Shown here: positions 49,687 through 57,548 of the stretch, one piece after another
Layout: every line of letters starts with the position of its first letter
Position numbering within the stretch: the stretch's first letter is position 1
From: an uncultured Clostridia bacterium
Lineage (GTDB): Bacteria > Bacillota > Clostridia > Christensenellales > UBA1242
DNA: 64,000 nucleotides
Reading direction: 5' to 3'
NCBI GenBank assembly: GCA_944382715.1
Contig: CALWNC010000001.1
Location: forward strand, 1 to 64,000
The notes under the pieces: model-generated
What the model was told of the DNA's origin: nothing
Database searches by the model: none
Seen by the model: only the letters and a program-made list of their open reading frames with translations
Translations under genes and position numbers: made by a program

Positions 49687-51651
49687 ATGTCATATGAAGA
49701 ACCAAAAAAGAAATTTTCGACGTACATTATAATGGCAGTAGTTATATTTGTGCTTAGTTATGTTGCAGCAATTGTTGTCAGTATGAAATTTAATGGACTT
49801 TCGTTTTCAAATGCTTTGTTTGCAAAAAATACAATTTCAATTACAGTAATTCTAGCACTTATATTATTTGTTGTTTATGTAATTTATTCAACTAATGAAA
49901 AAGAAAACCACTATAAACTTAAAGGTAAATCATCAATGGAGCATCAACGTTTTGCAACCATGGATGACCTTAACAGACATTTCAAACACTGTAAATTTAC
50001 TGAGCTTAAAAACTTATCTATTCAAGGTGTACCTTTTAGATTTGAATACAAACATGGAAATTTAAATATACATTTTACACCTCCATGCCATGTTTTAATC
50101 GTAGGAGCTTCTGGTACTGGTAAAACTGCATGCTGGGTTGAACCTACTATGCAAATTTTATCCGAACTCAAAAACAAACCTTCACTTTTCATTACTGACC
50201 CAAAGGGTGAAATTTATGGTCACCACAGCTTAAAATTAAAAAATCAGGGTTATACAGTGCTTCAACTTGACTTAACGCAACCATATGCTAGTAAGCGTTG
50301 GAATCCACTTGAAAATATTTATCTTCAGTGGCAAAAGAGATTGCACCTAGAGGAAGAAATTTTAAAACATACAAATGACCCTATTAAAAATTATCCAAAT
50401 TTGATGAAAGCTGGTGAGATAGACAGTGCAGAATGGTACGAATTTATGGGCAAAGCCTTCCCTACTCTTCGTGAAACTCTAATTGAAGTTGATGTTGAAA
50501 AGCAAAAAATTAAAGACGATTGTATGGAAAGTTTAAATGATATTGCAAGTGCTATTGTTCCTTCTGACCCTGACCCAAAAAACAAACAGTGGACTGATGG
50601 TGCTAGAGACTATTTCCAAGCTTGTCTTATTGCAATGCTTGAGGACAGTGAAAATGAAGCACTTGGAATGACAAAAGAGAAATATTGCTTCTTTAATGCT
50701 TACAAAATTGCACTAAATAAAGATGATGACTATGAAGTTGTTAAAGATTATTTTAGTGGGCGTGATCCTCTCTCAAAAGCTAAAGAACTTTCAACCAATA
50801 TTACTCAAACCAAAGCACAAGTTACCCGTGATGGTTATATGTCTTCCTTAACCACAAACTTAACCCTATTCTCAGATAATGGTATTTGTTTCTTAACTTC
50901 TGCAAATGATATAAGATTTACAGAATTTGACGATAAGCCAACTGCATTCTTTATTAAAATTCCTGATGAAAGAGCAACTCGTTACAAGCTTGCCAGTGTT
51001 TGCATTTCACAGGCCTATAAAGAGTTCGTTCAAAAGGCACGTGCAAATGAAGCTGTTACCAGCGACCATATGGCTCACCTTAAAAGACCTCTTTTCTATA
51101 TCCTAGATGAGTTTGCAAATATGCCTAAAATTGAAGGTCTAAACCGTATTATTACCGTTGCTAGATCTAGATGGATTTATCTTAATATGGCAATTCAGTC
51201 ATACTCACAGCTTGACGATGTTTATGGCAAGGAAACGGCTGAAATCGTTCGTGGTCAGTGCCGTGCAACTCTATTCTATGGTACACCTGACCTTAAAACT
51301 CGTGAAGAATTTTCAAAGGAACTTGGTAATCATACAATTGAAGTTGATAGTCGTACAAAAAATGAAGGTCAAGGAAAAGAAAAAACCACTTATTCAAAGA
51401 GTACTTCCCTTCAACAAGTTCCACTTATTCACCCTTCTGAACTTGATAAAATTCCTCTTGGACAGAATATTACCAACAACTTCCAACAATACCCAGCAAG
51501 GTGTATTGTAACACCTTACTTTAAAACTCTAGACCTTTATCAAATTGGTTCTGTTCCACCTGAATTTATCCCGGGTAGAACCTTTAAAGAAAGTGAAGTT
51601 TTCTACGATATTCGTAGAAGAAATAGTATTGTTTTAAATGAAGATGATTAG
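49687..51651 (+). CDS. VirD4/TraG-family type IV coupling ATPase
   Basis: Inner-membrane hexameric ATPase that recruits substrates to a T4SS. Two N-terminal transmembrane helices lie at about 13-35 and 50-70. Walker A GASGTGKT is at about 140-147, followed by the family motif ITDPKGEIY. Walker B is YILDEFANMP near 471-480, then SRWIYLNMAIQSYSQL and CRATLFYGTPDLKTREEFSKE, all typical of VirD4/TraG. At 654 aa the protein is complete. AGGAG is eight bases before ATG 49687. It is divergent from the pilin and giant genes, with its own promoter, and heads a two-gene operon. In conjugation systems this protein hands over relaxosomes, but no relaxase is visible here, so protein substrates are the simpler guess. 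Confidence 0.95.
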   Translation: MSYEEPKKKFSTYIIMAVVIFVLSYVAAIVVSMKFNGLSFSNALFAKNTISITVILALILFVVYVIYSTNEKENHYKLKGKSSMEHQRFATMDDLNRHFKHCKFTELKNLSIQGVPFRFEYKHGNLNIHFTPPCHVLIVGASGTGKTACWVEPTMQILSELKNKPSLFITDPKGEIYGHHSLKLKNQGYTVLQLDLTQPYASKRWNPLENIYLQWQKRLHLEEEILKHTNDPIKNYPNLMKAGEIDSAEWYEFMGKAFPTLRETLIEVDVEKQKIKDDCMESLNDIASAIVPSDPDPKNKQWTDGARDYFQACLIAMLEDSENEALGMTKEKYCFFNAYKIALNKDDDYEVVKDYFSGRDPLSKAKELSTNITQTKAQVTRDGYMSSLTTNLTLFSDNGICFLTSANDIRFTEFDDKPTAFFIKIPDERATRYKLASVCISQAYKEFVQKARANEAVTSDHMAHLKRPLFYILDEFANMPKIEGLNRIITVARSRWIYLNMAIQSYSQLDDVYGKETAEIVRGQCRATLFYGTPDLKTREEFSKELGNHTIEVDSRTKNEGQGKEKTTYSKSTSLQQVPLIHPSELDKIPLGQNITNNFQQYPARCIVTPYFKTLDLYQIGSVPPEFIPGRTFKESEVFYDIRRRNSIVLNEDD

Positions 51652-51666
51652 TTTAAAGGAGGAGTT

Positions 51667-53844
51667 ATGAAAAAAATTAAAATTTTATTAATATTTTCAT
51701 TACTTTTTGTTTTAAGTTTTGGAATATATAATTTCTATTCTCCTAAAAACACTCAAAATGTTTCTTCTGCCGCACCGTCAACTGTTACATACAACCCACT
51801 TGAATATATTACAATAACAAGTAATGGGCAGGTATTAACAAGTAACAACATTACAACTATTGATGGTGTGACATCTTCTGTAATGATTAATGGTTCAACA
51901 ACAATTAATCTTCCAGTATTTAATACAAGATATAGTTCAATAAATCTTCAAGGAAATGAAGAATACTTTACAAAAAATGTGAGAGAAATTGAAGTTGTAA
52001 GAACTCCAAATGAACGAAATATGAGCTTTTATTATAATGGTATGACTATTTATTGTGAAAAGCGAATAACCAGCACTTCTCCACAAACTGAATATTATTA
52101 CTTTGCCGATGATTTGACTAGTCCAACATTTTCAATGTCTACAAATAATACTAGTCAAATTACATATTATGAAACAGGTGAAACCGTTACTTTTTACATT
52201 TCTGACTCTTATTCACTAAATGTTAATGCCGTTGATTCTTCTGCTGATTTTAAATTTTCCATCTATACAGGCGTTGCAACTAGCACAGAATTAACAGTAA
52301 GATTTTTAAAGCCAATCTTAAAATTTGCAAATGGCGAAAATCCACTTGTAGAATTTGAAACATATAAAGATTTTGATATTATTGAAAATAACTATCTTTA
52401 CTATGAGATTGACACACTCCTGCAGAGTGAGCAAACATTCAATAGAGTTACAATGACTTTTTTAAATGATTCCTATGAGTATTCTAAAGATAATCCCCTT
52501 TACTTTAGAATAAACTTTAATGGCTTTACTTATACTTTTACATTCTACTCAGAAGAAGTTAATGGGGAAAATTGCTTAATTGTTTCTTATGTGGATAGCG
52601 TTACTAATGTTACACAGCAACTTGCAACAAATTACTCAAATCTGATTGATGATTATGATAATCCATACATTGAATTTACTGAAAAAGTAGCTTCAAATGA
52701 AAGATTTTCAATGTCGTTTAATTATCGTGGAAGATATGCAATTGAATTTTATGATAATACATATCTTGAAAACCTATCAAATGCAAACTATTACTCAACA
52801 TCTTTTTATCTAAAAAATGACTCAGCATCAGATGAGGATACAGAAGCTAAGTTTAATGATATATATATTCTTGCACAAACAATTGACGATTCTGGCAATC
52901 CCATTGAATATATAGTTAATAGAGCAACTTTAAATAATTCGGTCACAGTAACTTTAAAAAACTTAACAAACTTTAGTGAAACTCTTGAACTATCTGATAT
53001 TATTGACAGAATTGAGGTTACCATAACTGAATTTGGTAATAGTGGTGGTAACCACCCAGTTACAACTACCTACTACCCTGTTACAGAAGAAAATATGTTT
53101 GATACATCGATTCATCACTTGGCTGACATTTTCAGTATAAATAGTGAAGGTGATTATTATTTAACTTGTAGTGATGACGCAATATACCGAATAGAAATTT
53201 TTTCTAAAAACCCAAAATATGATGAATTTAATGACCCATATTATGATTCAGTTGCTTACCAATTTACTATTGTTAAAAAAATAAAAGCTACATTTAAACC
53301 TGATGTTGATGACGATTCAGTAGACTCAACTCACACGGCGACCATTCCATATATGACTGAAACTATCAATTACACAAATAGAATACAAAATAGTGACCCT
53401 ATACAGTTTTCCGTTAAGTACGGAGATAGAACTCCTACTAATTCAAATAAAGTTCTTGATATTACATATTTAAACGAATATTATATTATGTATGGAATGC
53501 AAACGGTTGATATTTCTTCAGTTACAAACGAAGATAACAATGCTATAACTTTTACATTTCTTGGTGTGGGAGATATGACGGTTTATATAACCTATAACGG
53601 TGTAGAATCTGTCTATACATTTAACTCTGAAAAGTTGGACAACAAAATTACATTTAGTGAATATGGCACTTATTCAATAACATTAGTTGACTCAATGGGT
53701 ACAATGCCAACTGAAGCCTATGTTGTGGACTTTGAAAAGGGATTAAATACTTCTGCCCTTATCTTGATTATTCTTTCATCAATAATTGTACTTGCAATAG
53801 TTGTATTTATTATAATGGTCAGAAGTAGAGTTAGAACAAGATAA
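51667..53844 (+). CDS. Signal-anchored surface protein cotranscribed with virD4 (725 aa)
   Basis: I do not recognise a family. Residues 1-22 form a Sec-type signal or anchor (KKIKILLIFSLLFVLSF). About 670 extracytoplasmic residues rich in Tyr, Asn, Thr, Ser and beta-branched residues follow. A C-terminal transmembrane helix is at about 697-717 (ALILIILSSIIVLAIVVF), with a basic stop-transfer RSRVRTR. This is a type I membrane protein with a probable beta-sandwich ectodomain. The start is 15 bp after the virD4 stop with AAAGGAGG, and a strong terminator follows. The composition resembles the ectodomain of the 4,133-aa protein. It may be an outer partner, an adhesin or a substrate-capturing receptor; that is inference from context. 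Confidence 0.72.
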   Translation: MKKIKILLIFSLLFVLSFGIYNFYSPKNTQNVSSAAPSTVTYNPLEYITITSNGQVLTSNNITTIDGVTSSVMINGSTTINLPVFNTRYSSINLQGNEEYFTKNVREIEVVRTPNERNMSFYYNGMTIYCEKRITSTSPQTEYYYFADDLTSPTFSMSTNNTSQITYYETGETVTFYISDSYSLNVNAVDSSADFKFSIYTGVATSTELTVRFLKPILKFANGENPLVEFETYKDFDIIENNYLYYEIDTLLQSEQTFNRVTMTFLNDSYEYSKDNPLYFRINFNGFTYTFTFYSEEVNGENCLIVSYVDSVTNVTQQLATNYSNLIDDYDNPYIEFTEKVASNERFSMSFNYRGRYAIEFYDNTYLENLSNANYYSTSFYLKNDSASDEDTEAKFNDIYILAQTIDDSGNPIEYIVNRATLNNSVTVTLKNLTNFSETLELSDIIDRIEVTITEFGNSGGNHPVTTTYYPVTEENMFDTSIHHLADIFSINSEGDYYLTCSDDAIYRIEIFSKNPKYDEFNDPYYDSVAYQFTIVKKIKATFKPDVDDDSVDSTHTATIPYMTETINYTNRIQNSDPIQFSVKYGDRTPTNSNKVLDITYLNEYYIMYGMQTVDISSVTNEDNNAITFTFLGVGDMTVYITYNGVESVYTFNSEKLDNKITFSEYGTYSITLVDSMGTMPTEAYVVDFEKGLNTSALILIILSSIIVLAIVVFIIMVRSRVRTR

Positions 53845-53883
53845 TAAAAAATCTTACTTATATTATTAAGTAAGATTTTTTTT
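53845..53883 (+). terminator. Terminator of the virD4 operon
   Basis: Stem ATCTTACTTA with TAAGTAAGAT, extended by A/T pairs, six-base loop, then eight T. It begins directly after the stop codon at 53844. Confidence 0.92.
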
Positions 53884-53906
53884 ATTTCTCTTAATAAAAT
53901 TTTGCA

Positions 53907-53912
53907 TATAAT
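53907..53912 (+). promoter_or_regulatory. Perfect -10 box five bases before the murI start
   Basis: TATAAT ends five bases before ATG 53918. No good -35 was found at 16-18 bp. If used, transcription would start at or next to the start codon, giving a leaderless murI mRNA. This agrees with the lack of a Shine-Dalgarno. Confidence 0.5.
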
Positions 53913-53917
53913 TTAAT

Positions 53918-54679
53918 ATGAAGAAAAATTATGTTTTATTTATTGATAGTGGTCTTGGGGGCATTTCAACGCTTTCTATAGCCATAAAGAAATGTCCATA
54001 TAACTACATTTACTATTCAGACAACCTTCACTGTCCCTACGGAGAAAAGTCTAGCGACAAAATTTATAAATATCTTGAAAACATAATTCTATTACTTTCA
54101 AAAAAATATTCATTTAATATAGTTGTCCTTGCCTGTAACACTGCAACGACTTCGGCAATAAAAAAACTTAGAGCAAACTTTCCAAAACTAACTTTTATTG
54201 GAACAGAACCAGCAATTGCTTTTGCAAAAAAAAATGGCTATAAAAATATTCTTTGTCTTGCAACTTCTGCAACTATAAAACAACAAAAATACAAAATTTT
54301 AGTTAATTCTCTTAAAATAAACATTTCAAGCGTACCATTAAAAAATTTAGCTAAAAATATTGATGAATTTTTTCTTACGGGTTCACTTAAAAGTAAGTTT
54401 GAGATTATTAAATATATATTTTTTATAAAATCTAGGTCTAAAAATAAAGATTGTATTGTTCTTGGATGCACGCATTACATTTTGCTAAGGGAATTATTTT
54501 CCAGATACATTACTATTCCCATACTTGATGGTAATGTTGGTGTGTCAAATATGCTAAAATCAAAATTGAGCAATAATTACACATCAAAAACCACCGTTAA
54601 ATTTATTTTCTCTTACAATTGCAATAATTTAAAGCAAAAATATATAAAAATATTAAATCAAATACTTGCAAAAAAATAA
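53918..54679 (+). CDS. murI: Glutamate racemase
   Basis: Cofactor-independent racemase supplying D-glutamate for peptidoglycan. The N-terminal motif FIDSGLGGIST (Asp10, Ser11) is present. The two catalytic cysteines are Cys73 in LACNTATTSA and Cys184 in LGCTHYIL, the latter followed by the conserved His186. The 253-aa length is normal. The start MKKNYVLFIDSG is the only sensible one, although no Shine-Dalgarno precedes it. Lysine is unusually frequent, in line with low GC. The gene sits between the virD4 operon terminator and rpsT, whose promoter begins inside its last codons. It shows that the organism builds a peptidoglycan wall that any secretion machine must cross. Confidence 0.93.
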   Translation: MKKNYVLFIDSGLGGISTLSIAIKKCPYNYIYYSDNLHCPYGEKSSDKIYKYLENIILLLSKKYSFNIVVLACNTATTSAIKKLRANFPKLTFIGTEPAIAFAKKNGYKNILCLATSATIKQQKYKILVNSLKINISSVPLKNLAKNIDEFFLTGSLKSKFEIIKYIFFIKSRSKNKDCIVLGCTHYILLRELFSRYITIPILDGNVGVSNMLKSKLSNNYTSKTTVKFIFSYNCNNLKQKYIKILNQILAKK

Positions 54680-54694
54680 ATAATATGGTAAAAT
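54666..54694 (+). promoter_or_regulatory. Promoter of rpsT
   Basis: TTGCAA (54666-54671), a 17-bp spacer and TAAAAT (54689-54694) with an extended TATGG. It starts inside the murI 3' end. Confidence 0.8.
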
Positions 54695-54729
54695 CATTTA
54701 TAGTAATATTGCAAAGGAGCAAATAGTTT

Positions 54730-55005
54730 ATGCCAATTATTAAATCAGCAAAAAAAAGAGAAGAAATCGCTATTAGAAATAATATGCGTAATAAGGCAGA
54801 TCGTAGTGAAATGGCAACTGCAATCAAAAAATTTAGAGTTGCTATTGCAGATAAAAATGTTGAACTAGCTGAAAAATTACTACCTGAAACATTTTCTATT
54901 ATTGATGAAGAAGTTTCTAAGGGAATTATTCATAAAAATAAAGCAAACAACAAAAAAGCTACGCTTTCTGTTGAACTTTCAAAACTTAAAGAAGAAGTTA
55001 AATAA
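54730..55005 (+). CDS. rpsT: 30S ribosomal protein S20
   Basis: Primary-binding small-subunit ribosomal protein. It is 91 aa and basic. The typical S20 N-terminus PIIKSAKKR and the RNA-binding stretch NNMRNKADRSEMAT are present, as is the C-terminal segment GIIHKNKANNKKATLS, which matches the family's KGxIHKNxAARxKSRL pattern. AAAGGAG lies about nine bases before ATG 54730, and a near-consensus promoter is upstream. It is monocistronic, with a shared bidirectional terminator facing the converging AAA ATPase gene. rpsT near holA and comEC is a conserved Firmicutes neighbourhood, here loosened by about 4.5 kb. Confidence 0.97.
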   Translation: MPIIKSAKKREEIAIRNNMRNKADRSEMATAIKKFRVAIADKNVELAEKLLPETFSIIDEEVSKGIIHKNKANNKKATLSVELSKLKEEVK

Positions 55006-55041
55006 AAAAAGAACCCAAGGACTATAAACTTTGAAACTAGC

Positions 55042-55077
55042 AAAAAATGAACCTAGAATTTTCTAGGTCATTTTTTA
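55042..55077. terminator. Bidirectional terminator between rpsT and the AAA gene
   Basis: Stem CCTAGAA with TTCTAGG, extended by ATGA/TCAT with one bulge and flanked by A6 and T6. It serves both converging genes, and the minus-strand gene's stop codon is at 55075. Confidence 0.88.
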
Positions 55078-56868
55078 TTCTTCTTCAAATTGTTTAAGTC
55101 TTCCTATATCTTCATTAGATACACTTGATTTTAATTCTTTTGAAACATTTAATGCATCTTCCATAGTTATTAAATGTTCTTCGCCAGTCTTAATACTTTG
55201 ATTTATGGCTTGCATCTTCAGTCTTTCACAAAACTCTGTAATATCTGCGCCATTAAATCCGTTTGTTAATTTTGCTAATTCTTCAAAATCTAGTTCTTCA
55301 GTTGGAATACCTTTCAATTTTATTTCAAACAATTTTATTCTTGCTTCTTTGTCTGGCAATGGTATATAGATTTTTTCATCAAATCTTCCTGGTCTTAGAA
55401 AAGCACTATCTATTGACCAAGGCTTATTTGTTGCAGCAATCACAACAATAGTCGAGTCATTTGCAGAAGTTCCAACACCTTGCATTTCGGCAAGAATTTC
55501 TGGAACTAAATCATTATTCCCATTGTCTGCACTTTCTGTTCTTTTTGAGCCAATCGCCTCAAATTCATCAAAGAATATAACTGCTCTTTGGGCTTTTCTT
55601 GCTTTTGTAAAGATTTCTTTAACTTTCTGCTCAGATTCTCCATACCATTTTGACTTTATATCCGAGCATTTAACTGGCAAAAACAAAGCATCAACTTCAT
55701 TAGATGCGGCTTCTGCAAACATTGTCTTTCCAGTTCCTGGCAATCCATACAGAAGAATTCCACCACCAGCTTTCTTACCAAATTTTTTGTATAACTCTGG
55801 GTGTTCAAAGGGCAAAATTACTTTTTCTCTAAAGGCATCTTTTGCTTTATCAAGACCTGCAATATCGTTAAATGTTATAGAACTTGTTTTAACTTTTTTA
55901 TTGCTGTCATTAGATTTTTTACTTGATTTTTGCAACACCGAAGAATCTCCACCAGCGTAAGCGACTATAGCATTTATCAGATCAGATTTTTTTGTTCCAG
56001 ACGCAACAATACCTATTTTATCACAATATTCTGCCAAATCATCTTTTCCAATTTGTTGTAATGCACTTTTGTTTGTTCCACATTCACTAACTAATGCCGT
56101 TAGTTTTTTATAATATTTTTCTTCTTTTTTATGTTCAATTTTCTCACTAATTTTTTCAAAAGGATTCAAGTTATTCATATCTAACAATGCTTTTATTCCA
56201 GACATCAAAAGACATAATAAGACTGTCGCAACAACTCCAATTAAACATATTATTAACGGAAACCAATTTGCCGAGCCACTCACAAAAGGAGATATAAAAC
56301 TTAAACCAAGAATTACTGCAGTTCCTATCCAAGATCCTACACTTTCAAAAATATCTGACAATTCTAAATCTTTAAATAAAATAATAAAAAGATAAACTAA
56401 CGCCAGTATAATAGGAGCAATGATTATTATCAGCCACCAAGTTTGATAAGTATTCCAAATTTTATCAAATGTAGCAGTCCACGAATCAAGTTCCAATTTG
56501 TCTATATTCCCGTCAACAACTATATAACTATTTCTTGTTCCATTATTATTAGCTTTAACACCAAAATCCCAATAAAATTTCACATTTTTAACAAACTGAT
56601 TATCTTTATACAACCTAAAAGTGCAATCTTCTTTTATCATATTATATATGGTATTATTTTCAAAATATAGCAAAAAATCAATTCTTGTTGTGTCATTCTC
56701 AGCATTATATGTGTATGTAATTTCTTTTGAAGTTGCACCACCAGTTTGAGTTTTATCTGTTGATGCACAACCAGTAAATAAAGTCATAACAAAAAATAAT
56801 ACAACAAATGCTAGAAATATTTTTAATATTAAACTTTTTCTATTATTAAGAGTTTCTAAATGTTCCAT
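55075..56868 (-). CDS. Membrane-anchored AAA ATPase with lipobox-like N-terminus, no protease domain
   Basis: The 597-aa protein starts with a hydrophobic segment ending FTGC (Cys34), a lipobox-like site, then a beta-rich domain of about 100 residues. Further membrane helices follow (about 145-170, 185-205 and 210-235). A short SAP/HeH-like helical piece (KKSDLINAIVAYA) comes before a C-terminal AAA module with Walker A GLPGTGKT near 374, Walker B VIFFDEFEAIG near 430 and the second region of homology ATNKP...FLRPGRFDEKIY. The zinc protease HExxH of FtsH is absent; the end resembles a VPS4/katanin-type AAA cap. I chose ATG 56868 (MEHLETLNN); the longer frame runs into repeat DNA. A role in membrane protein remodelling is inference. 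Confidence 0.82.
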   Translation of the reverse strand: MEHLETLNNRKSLILKIFLAFVVLFFVMTLFTGCASTDKTQTGGATSKEITYTYNAENDTTRIDFLLYFENNTIYNMIKEDCTFRLYKDNQFVKNVKFYWDFGVKANNNGTRNSYIVVDGNIDKLELDSWTATFDKIWNTYQTWWLIIIIAPIILALVYLFIILFKDLELSDIFESVGSWIGTAVILGLSFISPFVSGSANWFPLIICLIGVVATVLLCLLMSGIKALLDMNNLNPFEKISEKIEHKKEEKYYKKLTALVSECGTNKSALQQIGKDDLAEYCDKIGIVASGTKKSDLINAIVAYAGGDSSVLQKSSKKSNDSNKKVKTSSITFNDIAGLDKAKDAFREKVILPFEHPELYKKFGKKAGGGILLYGLPGTGKTMFAEAASNEVDALFLPVKCSDIKSKWYGESEQKVKEIFTKARKAQRAVIFFDEFEAIGSKRTESADNGNNDLVPEILAEMQGVGTSANDSTIVVIAATNKPWSIDSAFLRPGRFDEKIYIPLPDKEARIKLFEIKLKGIPTEELDFEELAKLTNGFNGADITEFCERLKMQAINQSIKTGEEHLITMEDALNVSKELKSSVSNEDIGRLKQFEEE

Positions 56869-56898
56869 AATTTTGCCTTTAATAAAAATATCAATTTC

Positions 56899-56904
56899 AT
56901 TATA
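56899..56904 (-). promoter_or_regulatory. Extended -10 box upstream of the AAA gene
   Basis: TGTTATAAT on the minus strand, about 30 bp before ATG 56868. No clear -35 was seen, but the extended TGn motif can compensate. Confidence 0.5.
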
Positions 56905-56972
56905 ACATATAAAATTGCAAATTGTGCTAATAAAATATAAATAATATATAAATTTTATTATTTGGCATTTAG

Positions 56973-57095
56973 GCGTGTGCTTGTCTTTGAACAAGTGCTG
57001 TCGCTTCGCTCCAGCAGACAAGCACACGCAAATAATCTAATTGTGTTGCAAAAAGAGCGGTTGCTGGCAGGGCGTAACGCAATCCGCTCTTTTGC
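56973..57095. repeat. GC-richer double-hairpin element
   Basis: Hairpin A has a perfect 13-bp inverted repeat (56973-56985 with 57017-57029, GCGTGTGCTTGTC) and an inner TGCTG/CAGCA stem. Hairpin B pairs 57048-57060 with 57084-57095 (GCAAAAAGAGCGG against CCGCTCTTTTGC), with an inner TTGC/GCAA. The stretch is distinctly richer in G+C than its surroundings. It looks like a miniature palindromic element, but only one copy is present in this window. The rest of the 56905-57483 gap holds only one more hairpin (57263-57292) and AT-rich DNA. Confidence 0.55.
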
Positions 57096-57262
57096 TTTTT
57101 TGTTTTCTTCTCTCTATTTTCTAGTGTAAGCGAATATTCTTTGTTGTCAAGGTTAAAGTGCATGTCAAAAGATTTGTAGATGTTGTGTTTCTCACGACAA
57201 CCTATGACAACGACAGAAGTATTCGTTTTTTTTGCAATTAAGAGAGTTAGGTGTAAAAAGAG

Positions 57263-57292
57263 AAACATAGACGATTTTTTTTGTCTATGTTT
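57263..57292. other. Isolated 10-bp hairpin in intergenic DNA
   Basis: Stem AAACATAGAC with GTCTATGTTT around a T-rich ten-base loop. The flanking T-tract on the plus strand is weak. It may mark the far edge of the double-hairpin element or be a terminator remnant. Confidence 0.4.
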
Positions 57293-57483
57293 TTCTTTAA
57301 TATTCTGCTAGTTTCAAAAGTAAGTGACTAAGGGGTTCTATTTTTTTTGAAATAAAACATATACTCAAGTTTTATAAAATTAAATCTTTTAATTAACGCT
57401 TAATGCAAATAACACAATTAAAGTAAAACGAAATTTAAATTTATCATTTACCAAAACTTAATTATTTTCTTTGAACTCTAAAT

Positions 57484-57548
57484 AAAAAAGGAGATTACAA
57501 TGCCAAAAACACAAATTAGTGTTTTACTAGCATTTCTCTCCTTTTTTT
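57484..57548 (-). terminator. Long terminator hairpin after the M28-like gene
   Basis: On the minus strand a long imperfect stem (GGAGA/TCTCC base, AATGC/GCATT, then AAAACAC/GTGTTTT around a six-base loop) is followed by TTTTTTATT. It overlaps the stop codon at 57547 and closes the holA operon. Confidence 0.85.

Noticed and set aside
7355..53844. Complete conjugative element (ICE)
   Set aside because: No relaxase, integrase, single-strand binding protein or flanking repeats were found; only secretion-type genes are present.
56869..57027. Longer N-terminus for the AAA ATPase
   Set aside because: The extension reads through the hairpin element and promoter region. ATG 56868 is followed directly by the signal segment.
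56969..57268. Minus-strand 99-codon frame
   Set aside because: It is made by the double-hairpin element and a short AT-rich flank, with no ribosome site; the protein looks non-native.
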